In this document: one piece after another, positions 1 to 8,699 of the stretch | Numbering within the stretch: position 1 is the first letter of the stretch | Layout of the letters: each line of letters begins with the position of its first letter | DNA from: an uncultured Oscillospiraceae bacterium | GTDB lineage: Bacteria > Bacillota > Clostridia > Oscillospirales > JAAYXM01 | DNA: 64,000 bases | NCBI GenBank assembly: GCA_934646115.1 | Contig: CAKUEM010000001.1 | Coordinates: 1 to 64,000, forward strand | Direction: 5' to 3' | Notes under the pieces: generated by a model | Database searches by the model: none | What the model was told of the DNA's origin: nothing | Seen by the model: only the letters and a program-made list of their open reading frames with translations | Program-made: the position numbers and the translations under genes

Positions 1-2913
1 GGATATAGCTCTACGGGATTTACGCTCAATCTGGGAAATCAGTTTAATACATCAAATGTTACCAATATGCGATCGATGTTCGACGAATGCGGCCTTGAGT
101 CCACGGTTTTTATGCTTGATTTAGGGGCGCAGTTTGACACGTCAAACGTTACCGATATGAGCAGTATGTTCCTTAGATGTGGTCATAGTTCCACGGAATT
201 TGCGCTTAACTTAGGCGACAAGTTTGACACGTCAAACGTTACCGATATGTCATGTATGTTTCTGGCATGCGGCTGTGAATCCAGGACATTCACCCTTGAT
301 TTAGGAAATCTTTTTGACACATCCAATGTTACCGATATGAGCAGTATGTTCCAATCCTGCGGCGCTTCCTCCAGAGTATTCACGCTGAATTTAGGGGATA
401 AATTCAACACATCCAAGGTCACCAATATGGGTCACCTGTTTGATTGCTGCGGTCATGCTTCCGAAGTGTTTACCCTTGACCTGGGCGACAAGTTTGATAC
501 GTCAAGCGCCACGTATATGCCGGACATGTTCGGTGGCTGCGGCTATAATTCCGCGAAATTCACCCTTGACCTCGGAGACAAGTTTGACACGTCAAAGGTT
601 ACCAATATGGACTCTATGTTCTCTTTCTGCGGTTATGGTTCCGAGATATTCACCCTTGATCTGGGGGATAAGTTTAACACGTCAAAGGTCACCAATATGG
701 TAAATATGTTCCGGCTTTGCGGCTATTCTTCCCCGGTATTCACCCTCAATTTGGGGAATCAGTTTCACACATCAAAGGTTAGCGATATGCGCTACATGTT
801 CTATAACTGCGGTCATATAAGCAATGCGTTCACAACGCTTGATCTCAGCGCATTCACTTTAAGCGCAAAGACAAAGCTTGATGGATTTGCAATTAACACG
901 CCCATAACGACCTTTATTTTCGGCGATGGATGGGCGGACGTGTCCCTTCCGATGCCCGGCTCCAACAGCGGCGCTTTTTATACGGACACGCAAATTGACA
1001 CCACAATTACCGGTGCAACCGAAAACCTGGCGAGTTATGATTGGGCAAGCGACAACAGAACCGCCGACGTAGTAGCGCCGAAAACCTATACCGTAACCGC
1101 CACGGCCGAGACCGGCGGCACGGTTTCGGGCGGCGGCGAAGTAACAGAAGGCGAAAACGCAACCCTTATCGCAGCAGCAAATGACGGCTACACCTTTGCT
1201 GGCTGGTATGACGGCGAAACAAAGGTCTGCGACACCGCGGAATTTGTGGTCAGCAATGTAACGGCAGATAAAGCCTACACGGCGAAATTTACGAAAAACC
1301 AAGCGGTTGAGCCCGATCCGATCCCTGCTGACTTTGATTTCACAACGATCAGAACCCTCCGCGCGAAAGATATCGTTGTGAACCACAATGATAAAACCAT
1401 TACAATGACGGCAGACGGCAACGTCCGAAACATCGCCGTGTATCACGATCAGGCAAGCGTTATCCCCGGCGGAACCATTAAGCTTTCCGACGCACAAGGC
1501 GCATCCGTCAAGCAGAATCCCGGAAGCTTTTACGTGATAAGCAATGCGGGAACCGCTTCTGTGACCGTTGATATCACCATCGGCGAAGTGACAAGGCAGT
1601 ATACGCTTTCCGTGCACTTCAATGAATTTGTGGAAAAAAACCTCAGAATGTATCAAAGAAAACTGGGCTCTACCCAGAAAGACATTGTGTATGGAACAGA
1701 CGTGGGCTATGTGGCGGGCAATGAAATTCACATCACCCCGAATGCCGGAATTGAGTATATCGGGCTGACAAAATATCAGGGTACGCCCGGAAATTATAAT
1801 GGAATCATCACGCCGGTCGGAACGTATCCCACCTACTCAACGTTTGAAGAATCAACCTCATCCAGCGAGCCGGTCTTTGTAGACTGGCAGGGATGCATCT
1901 TCGTGAAGCGGCCGACAGACGGCAAGCGCGTGGAAATTGACGTAAACTATACGCTGGGAGCAGAGACGAGCGTGTATAAAGTCATCGTTGATTTTTCGGA
2001 GGAAGCGGAATTTTCTTTCTCCTCCATTCGCACTGCGCGCGCAAAAAATATCGCGATCAACCACGAGAAGAAAACCATCACAATGGACGCGGACGGCAAG
2101 GTCTCCAATATTGCCGTGTACCAATATCAGCTCGGCGCGCAGAGCAATATGCAGGTCACTCTTGCGGATCAGCTGAACGCCGATGTTACGCAAAATAACG
2201 GCAGCTTTTATGTGAAGGATAACGGCAGCGGCACGGCCACTGTGCTGCTCAACGTCGCCATCGGCAACACAACAGCGCAATATACGCTCACCGTTCGCTT
2301 TGCGGATGCGTTTGATTTCACGAGTATCCGCGCGCTCAGAACCAAAAATGTGGTCGTTGACCATGAAAATAAGACGATCACCGTTCATTCTGACGGCGTG
2401 GTTTCAAACATTGCCGTATACAAAGCGCAAAATGACAGCATAAAGGGCGGCAGCATTACCCTTGCCGACGCGCAGAACGCAAGCGTGGTGCAGAACGCAG
2501 GAAGCTTTTATGTGAAAAACGACGGAACGGGCGCGGCGTCAGTTTTGCTTAACGTTACCATCGGGAAAGTTACAAAGCAATACACCCTGAATGTGAGCTT
2601 TACCGACGGGTTCGATTTCGACCAGATCCGCGCGCTCAGAGCCTCTGAAATAACCATTGATCACAATACGCAGAAAATCACGATTACGGCAAGCAAGGGC
2701 GCAAAAAATGTTGCCTTGTATATGTCGCAGACAGGCGTGATCCAAGGCGGAAAGCTGACCGTGACAGACGAAAAAGACTCGAAGGTTCAGAAAAATCCCG
2801 GCAGCTATTATATTGTTAAGCAGGACGGCGTAAGCGAATCAACGGTTTTAGCAGATATCACAATCGGCGGAAAAACAAAAACCTATGAAATAACGGTTTG
2901 CTTTGCCGACTAA
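1..2913 (+). CDS. BspA-type repeat surface protein (5' end outside window)
   Basis: The frame is open from base 1, so this is the C-terminal part of a larger protein. Nine tandem 90-bp units (about nt 1-860) encode 30-residue repeats of the form FDTSNVTDMSSMF..CG, typical of the DUF285/BspA-like surface repeat. About nt 1084-1300 is an InlB-B-type repeat (ETGGTVSGGG, GYTFAGWYDG). The rest (about 1327-2910) holds a roughly 100-residue beta domain repeated four times, starting with FDFTSIRALRAK-like strings at about 1330, 2005, 2308 and 2608, with a divergent copy at about 1640-2000. I see no LPXTG motif, SLH domain or C-terminal membrane segment, so anchoring is unexplained. Likely secreted or cell-surface; adhesion is a family-based guess. 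A hairpin follows the stop, then a second beta-sandwich gene on the same strand. Confidence 0.8.
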   Translation, partial: GYSSTGFTLNLGNQFNTSNVTNMRSMFDECGLESTVFMLDLGAQFDTSNVTDMSSMFLRCGHSSTEFALNLGDKFDTSNVTDMSCMFLACGCESRTFTLDLGNLFDTSNVTDMSSMFQSCGASSRVFTLNLGDKFNTSKVTNMGHLFDCCGHASEVFTLDLGDKFDTSSATYMPDMFGGCGYNSAKFTLDLGDKFDTSKVTNMDSMFSFCGYGSEIFTLDLGDKFNTSKVTNMVNMFRLCGYSSPVFTLNLGNQFHTSKVSDMRYMFYNCGHISNAFTTLDLSAFTLSAKTKLDGFAINTPITTFIFGDGWADVSLPMPGSNSGAFYTDTQIDTTITGATENLASYDWASDNRTADVVAPKTYTVTATAETGGTVSGGGEVTEGENATLIAAANDGYTFAGWYDGETKVCDTAEFVVSNVTADKAYTAKFTKNQAVEPDPIPADFDFTTIRTLRAKDIVVNHNDKTITMTADGNVRNIAVYHDQASVIPGGTIKLSDAQGASVKQNPGSFYVISNAGTASVTVDITIGEVTRQYTLSVHFNEFVEKNLRMYQRKLGSTQKDIVYGTDVGYVAGNEIHITPNAGIEYIGLTKYQGTPGNYNGIITPVGTYPTYSTFEESTSSSEPVFVDWQGCIFVKRPTDGKRVEIDVNYTLGAETSVYKVIVDFSEEAEFSFSSIRTARAKNIAINHEKKTITMDADGKVSNIAVYQYQLGAQSNMQVTLADQLNADVTQNNGSFYVKDNGSGTATVLLNVAIGNTTAQYTLTVRFADAFDFTSIRALRTKNVVVDHENKTITVHSDGVVSNIAVYKAQNDSIKGGSITLADAQNASVVQNAGSFYVKNDGTGAASVLLNVTIGKVTKQYTLNVSFTDGFDFDQIRALRASEITIDHNTQKITITASKGAKNVALYMSQTGVIQGGKLTVTDEKDSKVQKNPGSYYIVKQDGVSESTVLADITIGGKTKTYEITVCFAD

Positions 2914-2919
2914 AACCAT

Positions 2920-2954
2920 GCGGCACCTCGCTTTCGCTTTCAGCGTGGTGCCGC
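2920..2954 (+). terminator. Hairpin after the BspA-type gene
   Basis: GCGGCACC and GGTGCCGC arms, with inner CGCT/AGCG pairs, are followed by a short T-rich stretch. It may only partly terminate, because the next gene begins 28 bases later. Confidence 0.5.
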
Positions 2955-2982
2955 TGATTTTGATTATAACGGGGTAACGAAT

Positions 2983-4068
2983 ATGCGTAAAGTTTCTTTT
3001 TTCCTTTTGTTGTTTACAATAAGCATGCTGCTTAGCGCAACGGCTCATGCAGAATCCGTTTCCCTGCTCAAGGATTTGGATGTTACAAACGGCTTCATGA
3101 TCCAATATGATAAAGACACCCCCTTTTATACCGTGGAGCTTGACGAGGGCGAAAGCCTGCCGCAAATCATTGCGGTGCCCAAAAACGAGGATTGCACTGT
3201 CCGTATTGACGGCGCTGAGCAAAAGGTCACCCCCGGCGAGGAGCGAACGGTCACCGTTTCGGTTAATGATACGAAAGGCAATTTTGCAACATATACCTTA
3301 AAGGTGTATGCAAAAGGCGAGCAAGGCGGGCTGGCATTTTTGCGCTGCATAAACGGAACCATGTCCCCGCAATTTCGTGACTCGGCAAGGAACTTTTATA
3401 TCACGCTTCCGAATGAATGCACCGCCGCCGAGCTTGATATCAGAACGATCGACAAGAAAGCGAACGTGAAGATCACAGGGAACGAAAATCTCGCCGCGGG
3501 CAAACGAAAGCGTGCCATTATGACCATTACGGACTCTGACGGAACTGTTTATGAATACGCGCTCTATATTTATCGAGAAGCCGCGGTGTCTTCTAATGTA
3601 AACCGCTCGTTCCTGCTGTCAAATATTCAGATCAACAATGGTCTTGTTCCGATCGAGTTTGAGCAGACAAAAGGATATTATCGAATCGGCGTTTCAAAAA
3701 AACACGAAAAGCTTGTGGTAAAAGCCCTTGCAGAGGAACGCAACCATATCGTCGAAATCTCGGGGATCGATATCGTGACCGACGCGGAGCATAATATCAT
3801 GACGATCACGGTCAGCGACCCGGACGATGAATCGCTCGGCAAAAGCATCTACGTCCTTGATTTTTATTATCATTCTTACATGACAACGCCGGTATTCAGC
3901 GCGTTTCAAACAACGGTGCTTGTTGTCTCTGCCGTACTCGCCACATTGCTCCTCCTTGCCGCTGTATATTTCTTTGCGCGTAAAAAGCGCAAGAAGCAGG
4001 AGGATGACGCCCAGATCAAAGAATGCGCAAGCGTTATTGCGGAAGGCGATCTGTCAGAAAGGTGTTAA
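2983..4068 (+). CDS. Membrane-anchored beta-sandwich surface protein
   Basis: 361 residues. An N-terminal signal peptide (KVSFFLLLFTISMLLSATAHA) is followed by about 280 residues of strand-rich sequence. This contains three segments resembling the cadherin-like beta-sandwich domain found in Clostridia surface proteins, each ending in a YTLKVYA- or YALYIYR-like strand. A single membrane helix at about residues 307-330 is followed by a basic RKKRKK stop-transfer and a short cytoplasmic tail. Topology is outside with a C-terminal anchor. It lies between the repeat protein and the glycosylation operon, so it could be an acceptor or scaffold for that system; this is inference. No enzyme motif seen. 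Confidence 0.7.
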   Translation: MRKVSFFLLLFTISMLLSATAHAESVSLLKDLDVTNGFMIQYDKDTPFYTVELDEGESLPQIIAVPKNEDCTVRIDGAEQKVTPGEERTVTVSVNDTKGNFATYTLKVYAKGEQGGLAFLRCINGTMSPQFRDSARNFYITLPNECTAAELDIRTIDKKANVKITGNENLAAGKRKRAIMTITDSDGTVYEYALYIYREAAVSSNVNRSFLLSNIQINNGLVPIEFEQTKGYYRIGVSKKHEKLVVKALAEERNHIVEISGIDIVTDAEHNIMTITVSDPDDESLGKSIYVLDFYYHSYMTTPVFSAFQTTVLVVSAVLATLLLLAAVYFFARKKRKKQEDDAQIKECASVIAEGDLSERC

Positions 4069-4072
4069 GCAT

Positions 4073-5800
4073 ATGGATCTCATCTCAAAAAAGAAAAAAG
4101 CCCGGTTTATGGCATTTTCACTTTTGCTGAACACCATGTTGTTTTTGCTGAGCTTTGCCTTTTTAGGCTCTGTGTTTGCAACAAATGACGATTACCGGAT
4201 GAGCCTGATCGTTTCGGGCGCATATACGGGCGAGCCGAGCGGCACGCTTGTTTTTATGAAATATCCGATTGCGTGGATCTTATCGGGTCTGTATCGCATA
4301 ACGCCCGCGGTGCCGTGGTATGGGATCGCCTCCATTCTCTGCATCTTGATCCCGTCAAGCCTGATTTGCTATTTTATCCTGCTGCGCGCAAACCGCGCAG
4401 GAAACACAAAATGGGGGCTGCTCCTCTATCTCCTTTTTTATTTGTTTATCGTGCAAAAGCATCTCGCTCTTCCGCAGTTTACGCTCACTGCGGCATTTAT
4501 GGCAATCGGCTGGCTTGCCCTGCTCTGGTATATGCCCCAAAACGGAAAAACCCCATTATATTTGCTATGCACAAGCATTTTTGCGGTGATCTCGTTTTCC
4601 ATCCGCATGAAGGTGTTTTTGATGATATTCCCCGTGGCAATGCTTGCCATTGCGGTGAAGCTGATCAATCAGAAACTCCCGGATAAAAAATACATCATCA
4701 AATATGCGGTGTCCATGCTTTTGACCGTGGCATTCTGCTTTTCTGTGCAGGCGATCGATCATAAAAACAGCGACGCTGAATACAGCGCTTTTAATACCGC
4801 GCGCTCATTGGTCTATGATTTTGGCGCCATCCCCCCATACAACGAAAACAAAACCTTTTATGACCTTGCCGGCATAGATGAAACAACATTTTATGATATT
4901 TCCGCGCGCTACCTGGATTTAGACGGCGAAATTACAACAGAAAAAATGCGCTCTGTTGCAAACATACGCAAAACACAACATCAGGCCTTATCCCCCGGCG
5001 AAAGAGTATTGCGTGCAGTTGCGGAAGCGCCGTCTTGCTTTTTAGAATCGAGTGTGCTATACCAAACCGCATTTTGCGTGCTCCTGCTTGCCTGCGCCGC
5101 GTTTCTCCTTTGGCGAAAGAAAAAGCATGTGTACATTACATTTATTCTGTGCACGGCGGCGGGCATGCTGCTTGAAATGACCTACCTTTGCTACATTTCA
5201 AGAGTGATGGACCGGCTGACAGAGGTCATGCTTTTGGCAATCGCAGTCTCCTGCATTCTCGCGCTGAGCGATGCGTTTCAAAAAACTGCCGTCGAAACAT
5301 ACCTGGGCAGAAAACGCGTATACAAAACGGCAGCTATGCTTTGCGTTGCACTGCTCACCGTGTTTTTCGCCGTGTCGAATCAGCAGGTGATTTGCGGCAA
5401 AGCGGATGGGCAGCACCGGATCAACGCCAGGCTTCAGGTTTTAAACCTGCTGGCGGCGAGCGACAGAGAAACCTTTTATTTCTATGACGCCTATGATTTT
5501 ATCGCCGCATCGACCGACACCTTCTCGATATATGATGGCATGGTGAATACAGATTCGCTCGGAAATTGGTATATCAATTCCTCCGATTATTTTAAGCGAA
5601 ACGCGAAATACGGAATCAGAAATTCGATTGACGGGCTGATCGACGCAAATAAAAACATTTATTATGCGGCGATCGGAAATTTAAAAAACGGAATGACATT
5701 AACGATGAAAGAACGCTATGATCTTGAGCCTGTCGTCGTTAGAACGATCCCTTATGAAAACAACAATATTTATATCTATACATTTATTCCTTGCAACTAA
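4073..5800 (+). CDS. Multi-pass membrane protein, GT-C-like glycosyltransferase candidate
   Basis: 575 residues from ATG 4073, preceded by GAAAGGTGT; an upstream in-frame ATG at 3920 lies inside the previous gene and is less likely. An early hydrophobic helix is followed by an extracytoplasmic FATNDDYRM motif, then about ten further hydrophobic segments and a soluble C-terminal region of about 140 residues. An acidic pair just after the first helix is typical of GT-C enzymes and polymerases that use polyprenyl-linked sugars. I do not recognise a specific family. It sits directly upstream of a GtrB-like GT2 gene and in an operon with an aminotransferase and two small EamA-type proteins, so a role as the outer-face sugar transferase (ArnT/YfhO-like) is plausible inference. 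Confidence 0.6.
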   Translation: MDLISKKKKARFMAFSLLLNTMLFLLSFAFLGSVFATNDDYRMSLIVSGAYTGEPSGTLVFMKYPIAWILSGLYRITPAVPWYGIASILCILIPSSLICYFILLRANRAGNTKWGLLLYLLFYLFIVQKHLALPQFTLTAAFMAIGWLALLWYMPQNGKTPLYLLCTSIFAVISFSIRMKVFLMIFPVAMLAIAVKLINQKLPDKKYIIKYAVSMLLTVAFCFSVQAIDHKNSDAEYSAFNTARSLVYDFGAIPPYNENKTFYDLAGIDETTFYDISARYLDLDGEITTEKMRSVANIRKTQHQALSPGERVLRAVAEAPSCFLESSVLYQTAFCVLLLACAAFLLWRKKKHVYITFILCTAAGMLLEMTYLCYISRVMDRLTEVMLLAIAVSCILALSDAFQKTAVETYLGRKRVYKTAAMLCVALLTVFFAVSNQQVICGKADGQHRINARLQVLNLLAASDRETFYFYDAYDFIAASTDTFSIYDGMVNTDSLGNWYINSSDYFKRNAKYGIRNSIDGLIDANKNIYYAAIGNLKNGMTLTMKERYDLEPVVVRTIPYENNNIYIYTFIPCN

Positions 5801-5814
5801 AGGGGCAACCAATA

Positions 5815-6765
5815 ATGAACCACTATAAAATTTCCGTTGTGATACCTTGCTACTATGCGGAAAAATCGATCTCAACCGTTGTGGAAAAAACGGCCGAAGA
5901 GCTTTGCAAGTACTGCGAGTATGAGTTTATTTTAGTAAACGACGGCTCGAATGACGGAACTTATTCCGAAATCAAACGTCTTGCCGAACGATTTCCCTTC
6001 GTGACCGGCGTGGATCTTGCGAAAAACTGCGGTCAGCATAACGCGATCCTTGCCGGAATGAAATACGCGACCGGCGATGCGATCCTCGGCATGGATGACG
6101 ATTTTCAAACGCAGCCTTCGCAAATTAAAAAGCTCATCGATAAGCTAAACGAAGGCTATGACATCGTGTATGGGCGCTTTCCCAAGCGGCATCATGGGCT
6201 TTTTAGAAACCTGATGAGCAAATTAAGCCACATCTCGGTGTGCTATCTTTTGGATAAACCAAAGGATTTGAAGGCCTGCCCCATGTATCTCATCCGCCGC
6301 TTTGTGCGCGATGAGATCGTGAAAAGCGAAAGCAGCTTTGCCAATCTGCAGGGGCTGTTTCTGCGCACATCGTCAAAGATCGCAAACGTGGATATCGAGC
6401 ATTTTGACAGGCGCTTCGGAAAAAGCGGCTATACCCTGAAAAAGCTGATCCACCTTTGGGCATCGCTTTTAAATTATTCCCTAAAGCCGATCCGGCTGAT
6501 CGCAAAATCGGGCGTGGCTGTTTTTGCCATCTCGCTGCTCTGCCTGCTGGTTGCCTGCCTGTCCGGCGGCAGCTTTGCGCATAAAATCTACGCCGAAATC
6601 GGCGTGTTTTCGGGCGTTATACTAACGGCTATCGGGATCGTGGGCGAGTATGTGGCGCGGATGTTTATGGCGATCACCAAAGAGCCGCAGTATATCATCA
6701 GGCAGGATACCGTGACGGGAGATGTAATCCATGAAAAAGAAACTGCTGATATTGGGTGCAGGTAA
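5815..6765 (+). CDS. GT2 polyprenyl-phosphate sugar transferase (GtrB/ArnC-like)
   Basis: 316 residues from ATG 5815 after AAGGGG. Family GT2 features: ISVVIPCYYAEKS at the N terminus, VNDGSNDGT, then a DDD motif (GMDDDFQTQPSQI) for metal and nucleotide sugar. Two C-terminal membrane helices (about residues 225-250 and 260-285) match the DPM1/GtrB/ArnC/CsbB arrangement. These enzymes place a sugar on undecaprenyl phosphate at the inner face. The 3' end overlaps the next gene by 35 bases, indicating translational coupling. The donor sugar is not predictable; the neighbouring aminotransferase suggests an amino-deoxy sugar. Confidence 0.85.
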   Translation: MNHYKISVVIPCYYAEKSISTVVEKTAEELCKYCEYEFILVNDGSNDGTYSEIKRLAERFPFVTGVDLAKNCGQHNAILAGMKYATGDAILGMDDDFQTQPSQIKKLIDKLNEGYDIVYGRFPKRHHGLFRNLMSKLSHISVCYLLDKPKDLKACPMYLIRRFVRDEIVKSESSFANLQGLFLRTSSKIANVDIEHFDRRFGKSGYTLKKLIHLWASLLNYSLKPIRLIAKSGVAVFAISLLCLLVACLSGGSFAHKIYAEIGVFSGVILTAIGIVGEYVARMFMAITKEPQYIIRQDTVTGDVIHEKETADIGCR

Positions 6766-8689
6766 TGCACAGATCGATTTCATCGAATATGCAAAAAGCA
6801 TCGGTCTTGAGGTTTTCGTTTGCAGCTATTCGAACACCGATAAGGGCATCCCGCTGGCGGACGCCTTTGCCGCGATAAACATCGTGGACGTCGAAAGCAT
6901 CGAACGCTATGTGAAGGAGCACAAGATCGATTACATATATTCCGTCGGAAGCGATATCGCCGTGCCTTCATTTTGCAAGGTGGCGGAGCATTTAAATATG
7001 TTCCATTTTGTATCGAGCAAAACCGCCGAAATTTGCTGCTGCAAGCATCTCATGCGCGAAGCGCTTGGCGCAGACGATCCGTTTAACCTCCCCTTCGCGG
7101 TTTGCGAAACGCTTGACGAAGCAAAAAGCGCGCAGTTTTATCCGCTTATGATAAAACCTGTCGATTCGCAAGGGCAGCGGGGCGTTTTTAAGGCGGAAAA
7201 TTCGAGGGAATTATCGTTGCATTTTGATCATGCCATGAGCTATTCAAGATGCAAAAAAGTAATTCTTGAAAAGCATGTATCCGGCAGCGAGGTTTCGGTC
7301 AACGCCTATGTGAAAGACGGAAAAATTATTTTTTCCATGCTGTCGGACCGTGAATCCTTTGAAAATCTGCCCGGCGGCATCATCAAAGCCCACCACCTCC
7401 CCTCCGTGTTTGAAGGCACGCAAACGCACGAAAAAATTAACGCGCTTGTCCGCGGCGCGGTGAAAAAGCTTGATATAGAAAACGGTCCGGTTTATTTTCA
7501 AATCAAGGTGGCGGAGGGTCATCCCTATCTGATCGAGGTCGCGCCCCGCCTTGACGGCTGCCATATGTGGCGCCTTATCAAGGCGTACTGCGGCGTGGAT
7601 CTTTTGGAAATGACCGTGCGGCATTTGCTGGGGCAGCACGTTGATACGCCGCAATACGAGGCGGGCGGCGCGCCCGTTCATCTGGAATTTTTCTGTGAGC
7701 GACCGGATACCGTCTTCCATGCCGAAAAATATGAAAACTACCCCGCCGATTATAAAAAAATGTATTATAACACCGGCGACACCGTGAAAAAAATAAACGG
7801 ATATATGGAGAAATGCGGCTATCGCATATTTCATTCCCCGCTAAAAATCGGTCTGGTCGGCGGCAGCGGTCTGATCGGAACCTGCTTTCAGGGCATGTAC
7901 GCGGCGCACGCGGAGCTTGTTGATGTTTCAAGAAAAAGCGGCGCGGTCCGCGAATATTCCGCCGAGCAGCTGCAGCGCGCGCTGCTTGGCTGCGACAGTG
8001 TGGTCGTTTTTGCGGCAAAAAAAGTGGATCCAAAAGAAACGCAAACGCTCATGCTGTATGAGGATAATGTCAAAACGCTTGAAAACACGCTGCTTGCCTG
8101 CGTGAAATTGGGCATCAAAAACATCGTATACCTTTCCTCCCGATGCGTGTATTCTCACTTGCAATCATCGCCCGTCAGCGAAACCGGCGCGATCGCTCCG
8201 ATCAATGAGTACGGCATCTCGAAATACACGGGCGAGCTGCTCTGCGATTATTATAATCGAAACTTCGGAACAAATATCAAGATTTTAAGGCTTTCTCAAG
8301 TCGTGGGGAATGACAAAAACGGGTATCTGATCAGCCTGTATATGGAGCATGCGGCGGTCGGGAAGCCGCTTGCCGTATATGGAAACTCGCTCGGCAAGCG
8401 CGATTATATTTATAATAAAGATGCCTGCCGCGCGATATGGCTTGCGCTTAAAAAATACGCCCTCACCGGTGTGTTTAACATCGGCTCAGGCATTGGAACC
8501 ACGAATATGGAGCTTGCAAACGCGGTCATTGGCGGATTTCGTTCCACATCGCGCATTGAAATCCACCGCGATAAAAAAGAAGATCCCTCCGTTTTCTATT
8601 ATGATACGGCGAAAGCGAAAAATGAGCTTGGCTTTGCGTGCCAATACCGCTTAACGGAAGCGTTTCGGGAATTGAGCGAACAAAAATGA
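6731..8689 (+). CDS. ATP-grasp ligase / NAD-dependent epimerase (SDR) fusion
   Basis: 652 residues in two enzyme halves. Residues about 1-370 are an ATP-grasp domain of the CarB/PylC-like type: N-terminal Rossmann-like LLILGAGNAQIDF, lysine in MIKPVDSQGQRGV, and the metal-binding end LIEVAPRLDG. Residues about 375-652 are an extended SDR: GLVGGSGLIGT nucleotide loop, LSSRCVY serine and a YGISK Tyr-x3-Lys pair. ATP-grasp enzymes join a carboxylate to an amine or similar nucleophile; SDRs of this type modify nucleotide sugars. Given the next gene (sugar aminotransferase), making an amide on an amino sugar is an attractive inference. This domain combination is not one I know as a named family. 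Confidence 0.8.
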   Translation: MKKKLLILGAGNAQIDFIEYAKSIGLEVFVCSYSNTDKGIPLADAFAAINIVDVESIERYVKEHKIDYIYSVGSDIAVPSFCKVAEHLNMFHFVSSKTAEICCCKHLMREALGADDPFNLPFAVCETLDEAKSAQFYPLMIKPVDSQGQRGVFKAENSRELSLHFDHAMSYSRCKKVILEKHVSGSEVSVNAYVKDGKIIFSMLSDRESFENLPGGIIKAHHLPSVFEGTQTHEKINALVRGAVKKLDIENGPVYFQIKVAEGHPYLIEVAPRLDGCHMWRLIKAYCGVDLLEMTVRHLLGQHVDTPQYEAGGAPVHLEFFCERPDTVFHAEKYENYPADYKKMYYNTGDTVKKINGYMEKCGYRIFHSPLKIGLVGGSGLIGTCFQGMYAAHAELVDVSRKSGAVREYSAEQLQRALLGCDSVVVFAAKKVDPKETQTLMLYEDNVKTLENTLLACVKLGIKNIVYLSSRCVYSHLQSSPVSETGAIAPINEYGISKYTGELLCDYYNRNFGTNIKILRLSQVVGNDKNGYLISLYMEHAAVGKPLAVYGNSLGKRDYIYNKDACRAIWLALKKYALTGVFNIGSGIGTTNMELANAVIGGFRSTSRIEIHRDKKEDPSVFYYDTAKAKNELGFACQYRLTEAFRELSEQK

Positions 8690-8699
8690 GGTGCCCAGC

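Noticed and set aside
985..1030. Flavinylation target motif (ITGAT) in the surface repeat protein
   Set aside because: TGAT occurs in a linker without an FMN-binding domain around it and without the expected aspartate spacing.
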